Positions 23,943 to 36,200 of a DNA stretch of 64,000 bases are shown here, piece after piece. Source of the DNA: Pyrus communis (taxonomy: Eukaryota > Streptophyta > Magnoliopsida > Rosales > Rosaceae); assembly GCF_963583255.1 (NCBI RefSeq), contig NC_084805.1, positions 3,427,060-3,491,059 on the forward strand. Reading direction: 5' to 3'. Position 1 is the first letter of the stretch, and the number at the start of each line of letters is the position of its first letter. The position numbers were made by a program, and so were the translations under genes. The notes beneath the pieces were generated by a model. That model was not told where the DNA came from. It did not search any database and saw only the letters and a list, made by a program, of their open reading frames with translations.

Positions 23943-26928
23943 TCAGGTAGAAATTTTGAGATACGAGTCGTCCTTGTACTTTGAGTACAATGGAAGTTCA
24001 AGAGCTTCCTCCGCAATTCGCCCGTCCTCATGAATCCTTTCTATCAAGCTCTCAAGCGATGAGAAATTCGCCTGTTTCAGTCCATACCCGAAAATTAAAA
24101 CAAAGGATAGATGTCAGGACAGGAACAAGAAAATGGACAAGTTAGAGTAAATACCTCAGGCCGTATGTAGCCAACTATAACAAGACGCAGTTCTTCCCCA
24201 TAAAAATCCTCATCGAAGTCATGAAGCAGCCATGGCTCCTGCATTACAAGCTAAATTAAGAAAACAAGCCAAGAAGAAAAATACTTGCAAAGGCAACCGT
24301 AAGTGTCTTGGAAGACTCACTATAGTCTTTTCGGTGTTGTTGAAATAAGGATTCGAACCAATACTCATGACCATTTTGAAGACACCCCGTGTTGATAATC
24401 CAGCCCAACCAAAATATACTCCCGAGGGATGTTCGGAAAGAAGAGATGCATATCCTTCTGTGGATAAATTTGCTGGAGAAAAGATGCAGTGCACTAATAA
24501 GGATACAAAATGAGGAAAGGGGGCAATTTAATTGAGCATAACAGGGAGAGAACAGCAGTTATATCAGAAGCATTCAAAATATTAGCTACCTATTTTTATC
24601 ACAAAAAATGTGCTACTTATGAAATACAACTAACTGGTATATGTCGTCTCTAAATAAGAACACCAGTTATAGCTAATTCATCCTAAGACAAGTAGTAGAA
24701 GATTGTAACCGGACAGGCTGACAGCAAAAGCTACACTCTAACACACCTGTAGGGATCCCGAGTACTTTTGAGCCCCGACCAAATCCCTTAACAACTGGAC
24801 CACCAATATGCCAAGGTTCTATTGGTAAAGTATCTTTTATCCCTGCAACAACAAATTAAATAAAATGAAAATGACTTCTGCAGCAGAAACTCTCCACAGT
24901 TGAACAGAGACACAGATACTGGGATTTACAGTCTTGGAAAGGAGGTAGGCCCCACAATTCAGGTCGCAAATCAAGTAGAGAGTTTATCACCTCATCCGCT
25001 GATGTATAGAGATTGGACTGCTTTGGGATGGAAGGTACAGCGACCACCTCCATTCCAGCAGCCTTTCCAGCTGTAACACCCGGTCTGACAAAACCCAAAT
25101 ACGAAAATGTTCAAGGAAGAAACTCAAAGGAAACTGACATCAGTTTGAAGACAATAAACACATCATTAGGAGGAAATTTAGCATCTAAATTGTAATTATC
25201 AAAGGAAGAATGTTAATGAAGGAGAGAACATCAAAGCAAGTTGCCATCTACAACTGAAATTACTAATTTTCGCTAGAAACACTGCACACATGTGCATGTC
25301 ATGTGCATTGTGATGGAAGAGTGACACACGCATTAAGAAGACAAAAAACTAGAATTTGGGAGAGAATAAATGGTATCCATAAAGTGGGTTTAATTAATTC
25401 ATTAACCTAGTATTCAAATTAATTATTGGATTTATCAATGTGAAAGAGCCACAATTTACATTTTCAAGTCCGTTAACAAAAGTACAGATAAATAGTTTAT
25501 ATATGAGCGAGAAAAGCAATATGATTTATATTCGAGTACAGCATACACAAGCCTTATCAAATTTAGTCTACATATAACTTTTTTGAAATAAGTATTTGTA
25601 TATAGAATAAAATAAAAGTGGCAAAAATAAAGGTTTCATTCAGGTTCACTACTCTATCAAGAAGTTTTAGATGTAATGTAAACAAGGTTAGTTAAAGAGA
25701 ACATGATGAAAACTATAACACTCCAAAGAAAAATATTCCCTGCCACATTTGTTGTTTTAACTCTAGTAAAAGAACCAGAGTAGGTATATGTACAGAGAAT
25801 CTTCAATGACAAGGCAGCTGGAAGGTTCAACATTGAGCCTTTTAGCAGCTTCAAGGAATCTGCATGCAAAACAAATATTTACAGTTTTAGAACACTATAT
25901 ATCTCATCCATGATAGAAAACACTCAAGTCAATATGCACAAATTTTTGCATCTCACAGTTCAGGAGATGGCTTCCCCGAACCTACTTCATCAACACCAAT
26001 GACGACTGAAAAAGATTCCTTCCAGCCTGCATATGAAAACAATAAGCAAATAAGTACTTGTTTGGTACGATAAGACTAACTCAGAATATCATGGATAAAT
26101 CTGATACTAGACAATTAACCATGTAAGACATAAGCAAACACTGCATGCTTTTCAAGAACAGGAGTATACCCTGATGAAAAGAAAGTTTGGTTTCAATGTT
26201 TTCCTTTGGAGAGTTTGAAGCCAATGCCATTGGCACTCTATGACCACTCAAATGTTTAATTAGCCGATTGGAACCTGGAAGCGCTTTAATGTTGCACCAC
26301 CTATAGTGACAATTGTCAAAATCCAATCAACAGTTTTCCAACACATAACAGGCAATACAAAATAACTTGGTACTAGCAACAAAAAGTCTTTCTAAACAGA
26401 CATAAGAACAAGTATAGTAGTAAATTACTGATTGGAGAACAATGGGGTAATCTCTGAAAGTAATTCATTCGTTGTACACGATAACCCATAATCTTCCACA
26501 ACAGCACTTGCAGCTTCAAATGGTGTTTTTCCAGCTATTTTTTGAACTTCCCGCCCATCCCACTGCTTTCCATACTTACCCAAATAAACTTTCAAAACTT
26601 CACTTACAATACCATCTGTGATTAATTAAAACAATGAAAATAAAAAGAGTCACCAACACCAGTAGAAAGAAAATAGCTATATGCAAGAATCAAAATTGAT
26701 CCAGCACAGAAAAGCCAAAAGAAGCATCAGGCCCTATGCAAGAATCAAAATTGATCCAGCACAGAAAAGCCAAAAGAAGCATCAGGCCCTTATCACATAC
26801 CACACTAAACTGACGTTAAAGTAATACTGAAAATTCTCTTAAGGGCACAGACCTGTGTTCAGTAGTGTACCATCCAAATCAAGGATAATGCAGGACACCA
26901 ATTTCTTTAAAGGCCGTGCAGTTGACAT
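23943..26928 (-). CDS. FMN/FHY: Bifunctional FMN hydrolase / riboflavin kinase
   Basis: Ten exons, descending: 26928-26853, 26615-26429, 26300-26170, 26026-25957, 25859-25794, 25084-24930, 24842-24747, 24472-24321, 24238-24155 and 24071-23943. All phases join, giving 381 aa, close to the roughly 380 aa of the Arabidopsis enzyme. The N-terminal HAD phosphatase has motif I ILDLDGTLLNT (Asp17, Asp19), motif II LASNS, the GKPSPE lysine and motif IV IEDS. The C-terminal riboflavin kinase has GGPVVKGFGRGSK, the nucleotide/Mg-binding PTAN motif, SGVYFGWAGL and EPWLLHDFDEDFYGEELRL. The kinase makes FMN from riboflavin and ATP and the HAD domain hydrolyses FMN back, so one protein can set the FMN/riboflavin balance. 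All catalytic blocks are present. A leader intron reaching toward 27.8 kb is possible. Confidence 0.95.
26681..26790. repeat. Perfect 55-bp tandem duplication in intron 1 of FMN/FHY
   Basis: Two adjacent, essentially identical 55-bp copies, each starting ATGCAAGAATCAAAATTGAT and ending ATCAGGCCCT. The lack of divergence suggests a recent slippage event. It lies in intron 1 (26616-26852), upstream of the exon 2 acceptor on the - strand. Confidence 0.9.
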
Positions 26929-29119
26929 CTTCCCAATTATGCAGAAGACTCACAATTAGATTTATGTTCCCACTGTTGAAATATATCTGAAGCAAAGACA
27001 GATTTTTAAATTCATTGATTGAAATTCTAATAACTAATCCAAGAAATTCACCAAATTTCAATCCAACCGAAATTTATCGGCCATTTATTCACAGAAATAG
27101 TTGCCATTTCCCACCTTATCTTGATCAAACATCACACAGCTCAATTTGACAATAGTTCATGTAGAGCTAGAAACTATAAAAGAAGCAATTTAAGCACTCA
27201 CATATTCAAGTCTATCCGTTCTTGCATATTAGCCTCTTCGCACACTATTTTCATGCTCAAGGGTTTTTCTGTAACAATTTTTTTTTTTTCTCCAAAGTAT
27301 TAGTTGAATTTTCCAGGTTTCAATTAGTTTCATTTTAAAATTAAGCAGGAATCATGAAAACCATCTGTTTTGTTATAAGAGCTACTAAACCCTATATGAG
27401 GAACATCATAAATTACGCGGCTGCACACGCAGAGACATAATTTGAAATTGGGGTGAGCTGAACATTTAAGCCAAATCTACTTAAGAGGAAAGTATCAAAA
27501 ATTTCAGAGTTCGTTTTTTATGGCATTCCCTAAATTTTAATTTGGACCAAACTGAAGTTTCAGAGCACAACAAAAAGAAAACTCTCCAGCCCATAACTTG
27601 AAAACTGAATTTGAGAAACATAAGCTGAAATCTGAATCCCTAATTTTCTAAATTCGTCAGTCCTAATTTCCTATATCCCAAACCCTAATACAAAGCAGCT
27701 AAAAGTCAGAAATTCAGAGCATAACAACTGTATAATTAAAAGAAGGAAACTAAATATTTGCAGAGGAAGAACAACATATAATTAGAAAATAAGAAGAAGA
27801 AGAAGAAGTACGATCGAGATGGAAAGAGACGCCGCCCACAACCCTGACAAAGCTAAGCTATCAAATCCAAAGTTTGATTATTGTGTTTTGGAAGTGTTTG
27901 ATGAGTTTATGTTGATAATTTTGATTCCGGAGAATCACACCACTACAGCTGTAATACGGTGGAGGAGGCGCGAAGAAGCTGCGCTTTGGCAGCCAGAGAA
28001 GAAGACGGAGGTTCTACGGGGCCTGCTGTGGGTAGACGTTGGAGCGGCGTGGGTTTGGGTGTGGCTGGTAGTGGTCGTTGTTATGCGAAAGAATAAAACG
28101 TTACGGTTAGCATTCGACAAAAAAAAAAATAAAAATAAAAATAAAAACACGTTACGGTTGTGGTGGTGCGGGCGCCTGGGCGTTGCGACCGTGGTGTACG
28201 GGGCAAATAATTGTCTAAATATTTTAATTTGATTAACATAATGATATATGACGGTGTAATCGTATTATATACATCATTTTCAAGAATATGTGATGTTATC
28301 AATTTCTGATGAGAGTTGCTAGATTCAACTGTTGATGGTTGAGTAAGAAATTCTACGGAAATAATGATTGATTTATGATTGAATTGCGTAAAATTAACTT
28401 ACTTGAGAAGTGTGTAAATTGAGATAGTATTATATACATCATTTTCAAGAATATGTGATGTTATCAATTTCTGATGAGAGTTGCTAGATTCAATTGTTGA
28501 TGGTTGAGTAAGAAATTCTACGGAAATAATGATTGATTTATGATTGAATTGCGTAGAATTAACTTACTTGAGAAATGTGTAGATTGAGATAGTTATAGAG
28601 TGTAGGAGCCACATGTTTAGAGTTTTCATGCTATGTGTCGGTCTAATTGGCTAGACTGTGTTATTAGTTGGATGTTGTAGAAAAGAATTTTAAGATGTTG
28701 AAATATCTTAAGTATGATAGAGAATAATTCTTAAAGATATTATTAAATAAATAATAATAATATATGAATTATGTTAGAGATCCTTGACAAATTTGATTGT
28801 GTTTCTTGAATAAAGAAATGTTCCTAATTAGGAAGGTAAAAACTAGTTATTAGTTTTACATTTAAATCCCTTGTCAATATGTCCTTGCCATAGTATAGGC
28901 AAAGAAGCATGAAAAATTGTATGTTTCTTCGTTGGTTGAACCATTAGAATGAGTGTGAGCCTCACCAATAAATAAATATATTCTCGTCAAAATCTAGGTG
29001 ACACCCTCAAAATTTTATAAATTAATTATGGCTCCACGCAATTTTTTTTTTAATCAAATCGAACCTTCCCTAGATGGTCAATTCATAACTTTCGATTTAA
29101 CCTACGGTTCGATTTAATT
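26929..29119. other. Head-to-head spacer, left part
   Basis: Upstream region of FMN/FHY, whose leader probably begins near 27.8 kb: an AAGAAG tract at 27790-27807 reads CTTCTT in the sense strand. The 137-codon + frame at 27819-28232 is low-complexity with a Val/Trp run and a Lys/Asn run, and is not believed coding. A tandem duplication follows at 28262. No other gene is seen. Confidence 0.5.
28262..28591. repeat. 165-bp tandem duplication
   Basis: Two head-to-tail copies (28262-28426 and 28427-28591) start GTATTATATACATCATTTTC and differ at only a few positions (for example CAACTG versus CAATTG). They contain no ORF. The copies sit in the spacer between divergent genes. Confidence 0.9.
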
Positions 29120-29129
29120 CATAACTTTG

Positions 29130-29997
29130 CTTTTCTTTTTTTCTTCAAACAAACGATATTATTTATGGGTTTAATCTCATAATAAAATTAACAATAATAT
29201 GGAAGATTCGACCTACTACTTACAATTGAAGAAAAATACGAGTATTTATCAAATATAACCAAATATTAGTCCTTAATTTCAAAAATATCAGTTTTTATAA
29301 AAACTTTCAAATATATCCAAAATATCACTTAAATAGACATAAATACCCTTAAACTTTAAACCTAATAAATTAAAAAACAAAACCTTATTAGATGAAGAGT
29401 TCTCACAGCTAAACCTTAACATTGGAGGAGACCTAGTAAAGGCATCGACTATTGGTGAAGAATTGTGCATTCCTAAACGAAGATGGGTGTAGATGGTTAA
29501 TTTTTTGCCCTTTTCCTTGTCTACGTTTTCTCTTTGTTTTTGTAGTTTCTTCCTTCGATTGAATATTTATGGAAGAATGAATTGTCAATTTTTGTAACAT
29601 TATTTATCTCAATTTTCCTTTAGATTATATGTGCTTCGTATTTAATTTTCCACCTTTGCATTATTAAGGGTGTTGTCCGTGTCTGAATTCTGTTTTGAAG
29701 ATTATCATTGACTGTTGTAGTGAATCGAGAGATTTGTTGTGTTCTTAGAAAGTGCGAAAAGCATATTTTAAGGTTTATAGAATAGAAAATCTTCGGGTGC
29801 ATAAGCACCACTTGATTATGGTACAAGAATCTTTATATTAACAACTAGTTATTTGTATGAATTAAGGGTATTTCTGTCTATTTAAACGATATTTTGAATA
29901 TATTTGAATTTTTTTATAAAAATTAACATTTTTGAAATTAAATGCTAATATTTGGCTACATTTGATAAATACTCGAAAAATACTAGTACACTGGAAT
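29130..29997 (-). mobile_element. tRNA-derived SINE, copy 4, split by a MULE-like insertion
   Basis: The SINE tail (T-rich) starts at 29130. The body continues to 29239, is interrupted by the element at 29240-29974, and resumes with the tRNA-like end TAGTACACTGGAATCAT. The target duplication CATAACTTTG is perfect at 29120-29129 and 29998-30007, which proves the two halves were one SINE. Confidence 0.82.
29240..29974. mobile_element. MULE-like non-autonomous element nested in a SINE
   Basis: Long terminal inverted repeats of about 110-120 bp: the left end GAGTATTTATCAAATATAAC matches the inverted right end GAGTATTTATCAAATGTAGC, continuing to a shared ATTAAGGGTATTT-like block. The 9-bp target duplication GAAAAATAC is perfect (29231-29239 and 29975-29983), as for Mutator-like elements. 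The 735-bp element has about 500 bp of AT-rich interior with no convincing ORF. Confidence 0.85.
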
Positions 29998-30089
29998 CAT
30001 AACTTTGATGTAATCCACGAGTCCATGTTCCCACTTCCACCCTCTTATATTTTCAAGAGACGGTTGAATGGCAATCCCATTCCCATAAT

Positions 30090-30255
30090 GATTCTCGTCA
30101 GATTCTTTTTATGCGGATTCGAGAATCTTTCAATCATATTCATTCATTGTACATTGTAATTGGAGAATCTGACGAGCTTTCAATCATATTCATTCTTTTT
30201 ATGCGGATTCGAGAATCTTTCAATCAAATTCATGAATTGTCATTCTTTTTATACG
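30090..30255. repeat. Direct and inverted short repeats in the EMB8-like promoter/leader
   Basis: A block of about 42 bp containing TTTTTATGCGGATTCGAGAA and TCTTTCAATCA occurs at about 30103-30143 and 30195-30232. GATTCTCGTCAGATTC and its inverse GAGAATCTGACGAG (30164-30177) form an inverted pair. The second direct copy ends about 20 bases before the start codon at 30256. Confidence 0.75.
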
Positions 30256-33200
30256 ATGGATTGCAGTTGCAGGGAGCTCCTCCTCCGTCAGGATTCCTAT
30301 TCCGGCAACCCCTACATTCTTCTGCTCAACGACCTCTCTCTTATTCCCGTTGGGCATTACCTCTTCGCTTCCCTCGCGATTTCTTCTGCATTTCTATACC
30401 ACTTCCTCGAATTCCATTTCTTCCAGGACCTTTTCACCGCCTTCAGAGGCTCCGCCGTCTCCTTAACCTTCAACCCCTCCTCCCACATCTACCAAGACGT
30501 CGTTTCCAAGTGCCGGATTCTCCATTCCAGGTCCCAATTTAATACTTTCTGATTAACCAATTAAATTTTTTATTTTGTTGTTCAATTAACTAATGAGTCG
30601 ATTAATTTGCAGGTATTTGGCGACGCTGTGGCTCTCGAGCCCCCATTTCCAGACTCTTTTCGTCGGCTTCTTTGGGCGGCCTCCTGCTTTCAGCTACCGA
30701 AGGTACCCTTGCATCTGTCTTTAACTCGTGGACCCAATTATCAAATTCTGTGGGCAAAAGGGGGTTATTTATATTTTCGCATTTGGCCATCTGGGTCAGT
30801 TCGAGATTTGAAATTTGTGGTTGTTTTTGTGTGATGGGTTATGCTGCATCTGTGTGCAATGTGCATTTTTCGAAGTGAAATGTTTAGAGTATTAGTGTAC
30901 CACTGCAAAACCCAATTCAGCTGGGATTGTTACTACAAATCTTCGTATGTGGATTAGGATTTTAAGAATAGTAAAGACACACTAATTTACTATTCTTTTA
31001 GTTTGTTAAAACAAAATTTCAGACTTGGACTTATTTTGAATTTTGAAGGGGTTTGCTGCAAACTGCAAACTGCAAAGCAAATGGTGAGGTATTATATGAG
31101 TTGTCTGTCTGGTAGATATGTTAAACCAGAGTGCTCTTAGTCTTTGAGTTAGTGTGATTGTGTGAGGGGGTTTTAGTGTTCAGTGGATTTTATATATTGT
31201 TTGATATATGTTTGATTTCATTTGGTTCAGGCGTAGTCTTGTCGATATATTATTCTTAAAAATGTTATAACAATGATCATTTGAATAGGAATTTGATAGT
31301 AATCTGTGTACCGTGTTTCATAAAGGTTTTTCGTAAGTTTTTTCATCCACCGTATTTGTTTCACATTTAACACTCGATATAAAAACACCATATAAGATGG
31401 CCATTTTTGGCGTTTGATGTATATAAATTGCATTGTGTTTCCAGTTTGGTGTTGTTTAAATCGGGCTTATATATTTATTTCCTTGTAAAAGGAAAGAACG
31501 CAGAAGGGGAAACTTAATTCTGTATGCTTTTCCGGCGGGCTTTAAGGTTAGCGTACAGCCGTCTGAATTTTTGGGCTGTTGAACAAGGTTTTAGAGGGAA
31601 ACAATACAGCGTATCCTAGCTGATATTAACACACAGCTGCCCTCCATCTATTTAAACATCAGAGAAAAAAAGGTCTCTAAGCCCTGCTGTAACCGAAGCT
31701 TAACAAGCTTCCTGGAATCTGACTTTAACTTTATATAAGGTGGTTTTAGTCCTGTTTGACACCGAAGGATAGATATAAAGTGACCACACTGTGATTTATA
31801 GCCGTAAGGATACATGAGATGTGTCTATTTGGGGAAATGCACCTGTTGTCTTGTTAGTTTACTAATTTACTGCTTTCAAAATGAGAAATGTAACTTTGTT
31901 CTGTATTGTTCTCTTTTGATCCTTAAAGTTTTTCTGTCTCATTTTGAGAGGTTGACTGGGGTCTCTGATACTTTACATCTTTTTTCCATGAACTTGATTT
32001 CTCGCATAGGTTTGCTATTGTTTATTTAAAATACAGATAATAAAATGCCACAGTGAATACTCTTCCTCTTGTATTTTGAATTTGATTCATGCTTTTGAGT
32101 AACAGATAGCCATTTATATTCCCTCTCAGAGAAATTTTTCATCTATCTGATGGTGGCACCATTGCTTTGGATTGGCTGAGGAACTCTGATGGTAACTATT
32201 ATTTGATTTACCTGAAATTAATGACCATATACATATATCCTTTTATAGACATTTATGAATGCAAAGCAAGGGGTTAACTACATTTTACACCCTTCAGGTT
32301 TGAGGGTGATTTTCAAAATGGACTATGTGGTTCTAATATTCTTGCATTGCACCCTAAGTTTTGAAATTGTATCAATTTACACCTTTTGCTCTTTGAATAT
32401 CTAACCCTCTATTAAATTGATGAGTTTTTTGTCAATGTGGTGCAAATGTGGCTTAAACATTAGCCCATATAGTTATCTCACACTCACTATGTCATCAATT
32501 TAATGAAGGATCAAGCAATCAATCCAACCAAATGCATATTTTGATGCTTTATGGTGTTAAATAAGAAAATTGAAATTTAATGACACATTTTGAAAATCAC
32601 CCCAAGCTTCAAGGGTGTGTAATGTAGTTAGAACCAAATTATACTTTATCATTTTAATTTTATGTTTCTGATATATATTCCTTGATTCGAACCCCTTTAT
32701 CTTCTAAAACCCTGTATACCCAAACCCACCGAAAAGATTATTTTGGTTCTTATCATAAAATAAAAACCATTTTTTCATTGGTTACAAAGAGATTTTTCAT
32801 AATCATAAAATGTGTGCCGGTGACGGTGTCTTTACTTAGTATGTATTTATCATGCTCTTGTATGAAGTGCTATGACACTCAGTTGATTTCATGGTAATAG
32901 TAGTTATAAATGGTTTTTCTATTCTGATCCATGTTATGCTTGTATTGCAGTTCTGGGAGATGCTTTTGGCACAAACAATGTTATTCCCAAAGATGACACC
33001 ACCCCTATCGTGCTGGTGATTCCTGGATTAACCAGCGATTCTGAATCTCCTGTAAGCTTCATCTTTATTTCTTCATTATTTATTTGCCTTTTTGTACATA
33101 GAGAATTCCCCAAATCCACATCAAGGGCTCTGGTTTGAAACTGGTGTCCCCTATCAAACCTTACAATTTAGAAGGTAGGAAATTCTTGCAAATAGCTAGA

Positions 33201-36200
33201 TTAGATTGGTACTACAAAGAATTGAACCCCTGAGCACGTGGGAGCAAGCTACTCAACTAAACCCTTATTGGTACTCAATTTCGTAGTATCTTTAATTCTA
33301 CTAGTTCTTGTGCTGGTGTCAGTCTCTAGGAATAAAATATATGAACTAATTTAGTTGGTTTAAATAGAATTTTTTGGTTTTAGTGAAGCAAGAAGTTAAA
33401 ATAGTAAAATAAATATCTCAAGAAACCTGAAAAGCTGTTGAATCTTGGAATCTCAACTGGGTTTCTTTTTCTTCAGGAAAAAAGTCTTTAAGATAGGACC
33501 TACCACTTTCCCACCCTATCCCAATGGAATTTGAGCTAGAGCTCCCTGGCAGTTAAAAACTTAGTACTACATTGGGAACTTTAAGATCTTTGCAAGGACC
33601 TTTTTTTTTTCCTGTTGGTTATTATATGTCTGAAACACATAACTAACTACAACTAGACCTGGCCATGGAAACATCAGTCCTAGTCTCAGCCAAAATAGAA
33701 TTAAATTCTCCAGGGTTTTTCAAACCGAAGTAGTTGGCCCAAACCATGCCATCCGATCTACAACAAGAGCGCACCCTGTAATCATGATAGATGTTGTACT
33801 GCCTACACCATTCCATAGACGTTGACATTAATGTACCCGGAAGTGGATGGGGCCTTTATGGTCGTGATTACTGAAGGAGAAGCGTGAGTTGGTCTATCCC
33901 AATTTCTTGTAATGCGCTATAATGTGAGAAGTTTAAATCTTTTGAAGGAAAGAAATGGGTCATATTTCTGTGGAAATGCTATGTTAGCAATTTTGTGGGT
34001 TGTATAGGTGGAAAGGATTAGGAGAGTGCTTGAGAATTAATTGGTGAGAAAGTGGAGGGCTTACGGAAAAGTGTTTAGTTTGGGCTTCTTTTTGGGCATC
34101 TGTAGAGTTGGAGGAGTTGTCCCTTTCTGTTAGGTCATTTTGTATTGTCATAATCCAGTCCAGGAATGGGAAAGTAATTTCTATTTTACCAAGATGTGAT
34201 GTTTGGCACATTGTCAGGCTGGCATTTCCAGTCAATTCTAAATTTCTAACAAAGTCGAGTATTAGAATTCCAGTTAAGAGCGTATTTCCATTCCTCACCA
34301 CACATGGAATGTTAACTTACACAGAAGTCAGGCGTTGACCCGATTCAGTTGTAACAAAGTCAGACATTGACCTTAGCATCTATTCTTTTGTGTAGAGTTG
34401 ATTTTTAGGTTTCATGATTTAGTAGAAGTGGATTTCCTGTTCACTATTCATGTACCTGTGCTTTTGTTTCTTATAAAAACAAAATACACATTTGTTGGGA
34501 TTGTAAAGGCCAGATTTCAGGTTTTAGGGTAAGAATCTCTCCTCTTCCCTTCTCTCACTGTTGTTCTACTACATCAAAAGGAGGAAATGGAAAAAGGAGA
34601 GGACCCAACTCCTAGCTTTAAAGTTATTTTTACTTTGTTTTTTATGCTTCATATTTGATTCATTGTGCCGTTACAATAGGAAACACTACGATTTTTCATT
34701 TGTTTATATAGAAAACATAATGATTAAATTGAAGGATGTACAATCTAAGTGGACCAACAGCCCATAAAAACTAAAGAGCTGGCCACAACCTACAATAAAC
34801 AAGCGACCACAGAATCTAAAGAAATTCCGCGCCCTTATGCAGGATTTACATCAATAATTCATGTTCTTCTATTTAACTCATGAATATATAGTCCATGATA
34901 TGAATCACAAAGTCTATTTCATTTATAAAAAAAACTATAAGCGTCCTCTTGATATCTTCTTTAGACTCATTCCATAATAAGCTTTTGCATGTGTAAGATA
35001 TGCTTTGTGTGCTTTCATGATGATTAGCTGATGTTACTTGTTGCTGCAGTATATAAAGCATCTTGCTTTCAATACAGCAAAAAACGGATGGAATGCTGTC
35101 GTTAGCAATCACAGAGGACTGGGTGGCGTTTCAGTTACTGTAAGAAGCTGTTTTATAAACAACAAAAGTGGACAAGCTAATGATATTTGAAGATTCTGAT
35201 AATTCTCTATTGTTAAAATTTAGTTTTTTTTTTTTTTGTTATTTCTCTACTGAGAAGCACACCTTATTCATAATCTATGAACTAGAAAAGAATGAAAGTG
35301 GACAAGCTATCCACTGAAGTACAAATAGCATCTATTAAACAGCTTCTACAAATACAAACAGACAAAAAAGAAAAAAAAAAAAAAAAAAAAAAAAAGGATC
35401 CAAACAAGCATTTTGTTATAGTAATGAGTTGTATGTTGCTTCTTCCTTGTCTAACTTTCTGGATATTATTCATTTCTCTTTAAATAATCAGTTTTCTTAT
35501 TAAGCCAATGAATTATATTGGTAATCTAAGTTTTTTGTTTTTTGTTATTTTCAGTCTGATTGCTTTTATAATGCTGGATGGACAGAGGATTTACGGAGTA
35601 TTGTTAACAACCTCCACCATGAATACCCCAAGGCTCCTTTATTTCTTGTTGGAACAAGTATAGGTGCCAATGTTTTGGTATGCTATTTAGCCATGTTAGA
35701 TTCGTTAGTAAGCAATTTGTTTTTGTTAAGTTAGATTTGATCTTTTATGGTATCATTTGAATTCACTACTTTTTCTAATTCTGGATCCCTTTATCATATC
35801 TTAACTTCATTTATGCTATGGAGGCGCTCGCCTTGCAATTTCTAGAACTATTCTAATGTTTCTGATATCAAACGGATCCTTATAGAATGTTTATAAAGTC
35901 AATTTCATTATCTCTCTGTATTCTCATTTGCCATTAATATTGGCACCTAGCTATGTGAGTTTTAGGACATCTTTTAAAATAATTTTCATTATAAACTTAG
36001 TTTTCAACATCCTCTGTTTCGTTTAATCGCCTGAAGTTAACATCCATTTTAATTAACTGTTTTCAGGTCAAGTATCTTGGGGAGGATGGCGATAAGACTC
36101 CTGCTGCTGGGGCTGTAGCTGTCTGTTCCCCTTGGGACCTTTTGGTCAGTGCCTCAACTTAATGGTTATGTGAAGGGCAATGTTTCTGGGTTGTGATTAA

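Noticed and set aside
27819..28232. 137-codon + frame as a gene
   Set aside because: Low-complexity Val/Trp and Lys/Asn runs, no family signature, located antisense to the likely FMN/FHY leader and promoter.
32118..32130. Earlier acceptor AACAG for exon 3 of the EMB8-like gene
   Set aside because: It would create an immediate TAG stop; the downstream CTCTCAG gives REIFHLSDGGTIALDW in family register.
35282..35483. Frames with Phe or Lys runs
   Set aside because: They come from the A run of about 26 in intron 5 of the EMB8-like gene.
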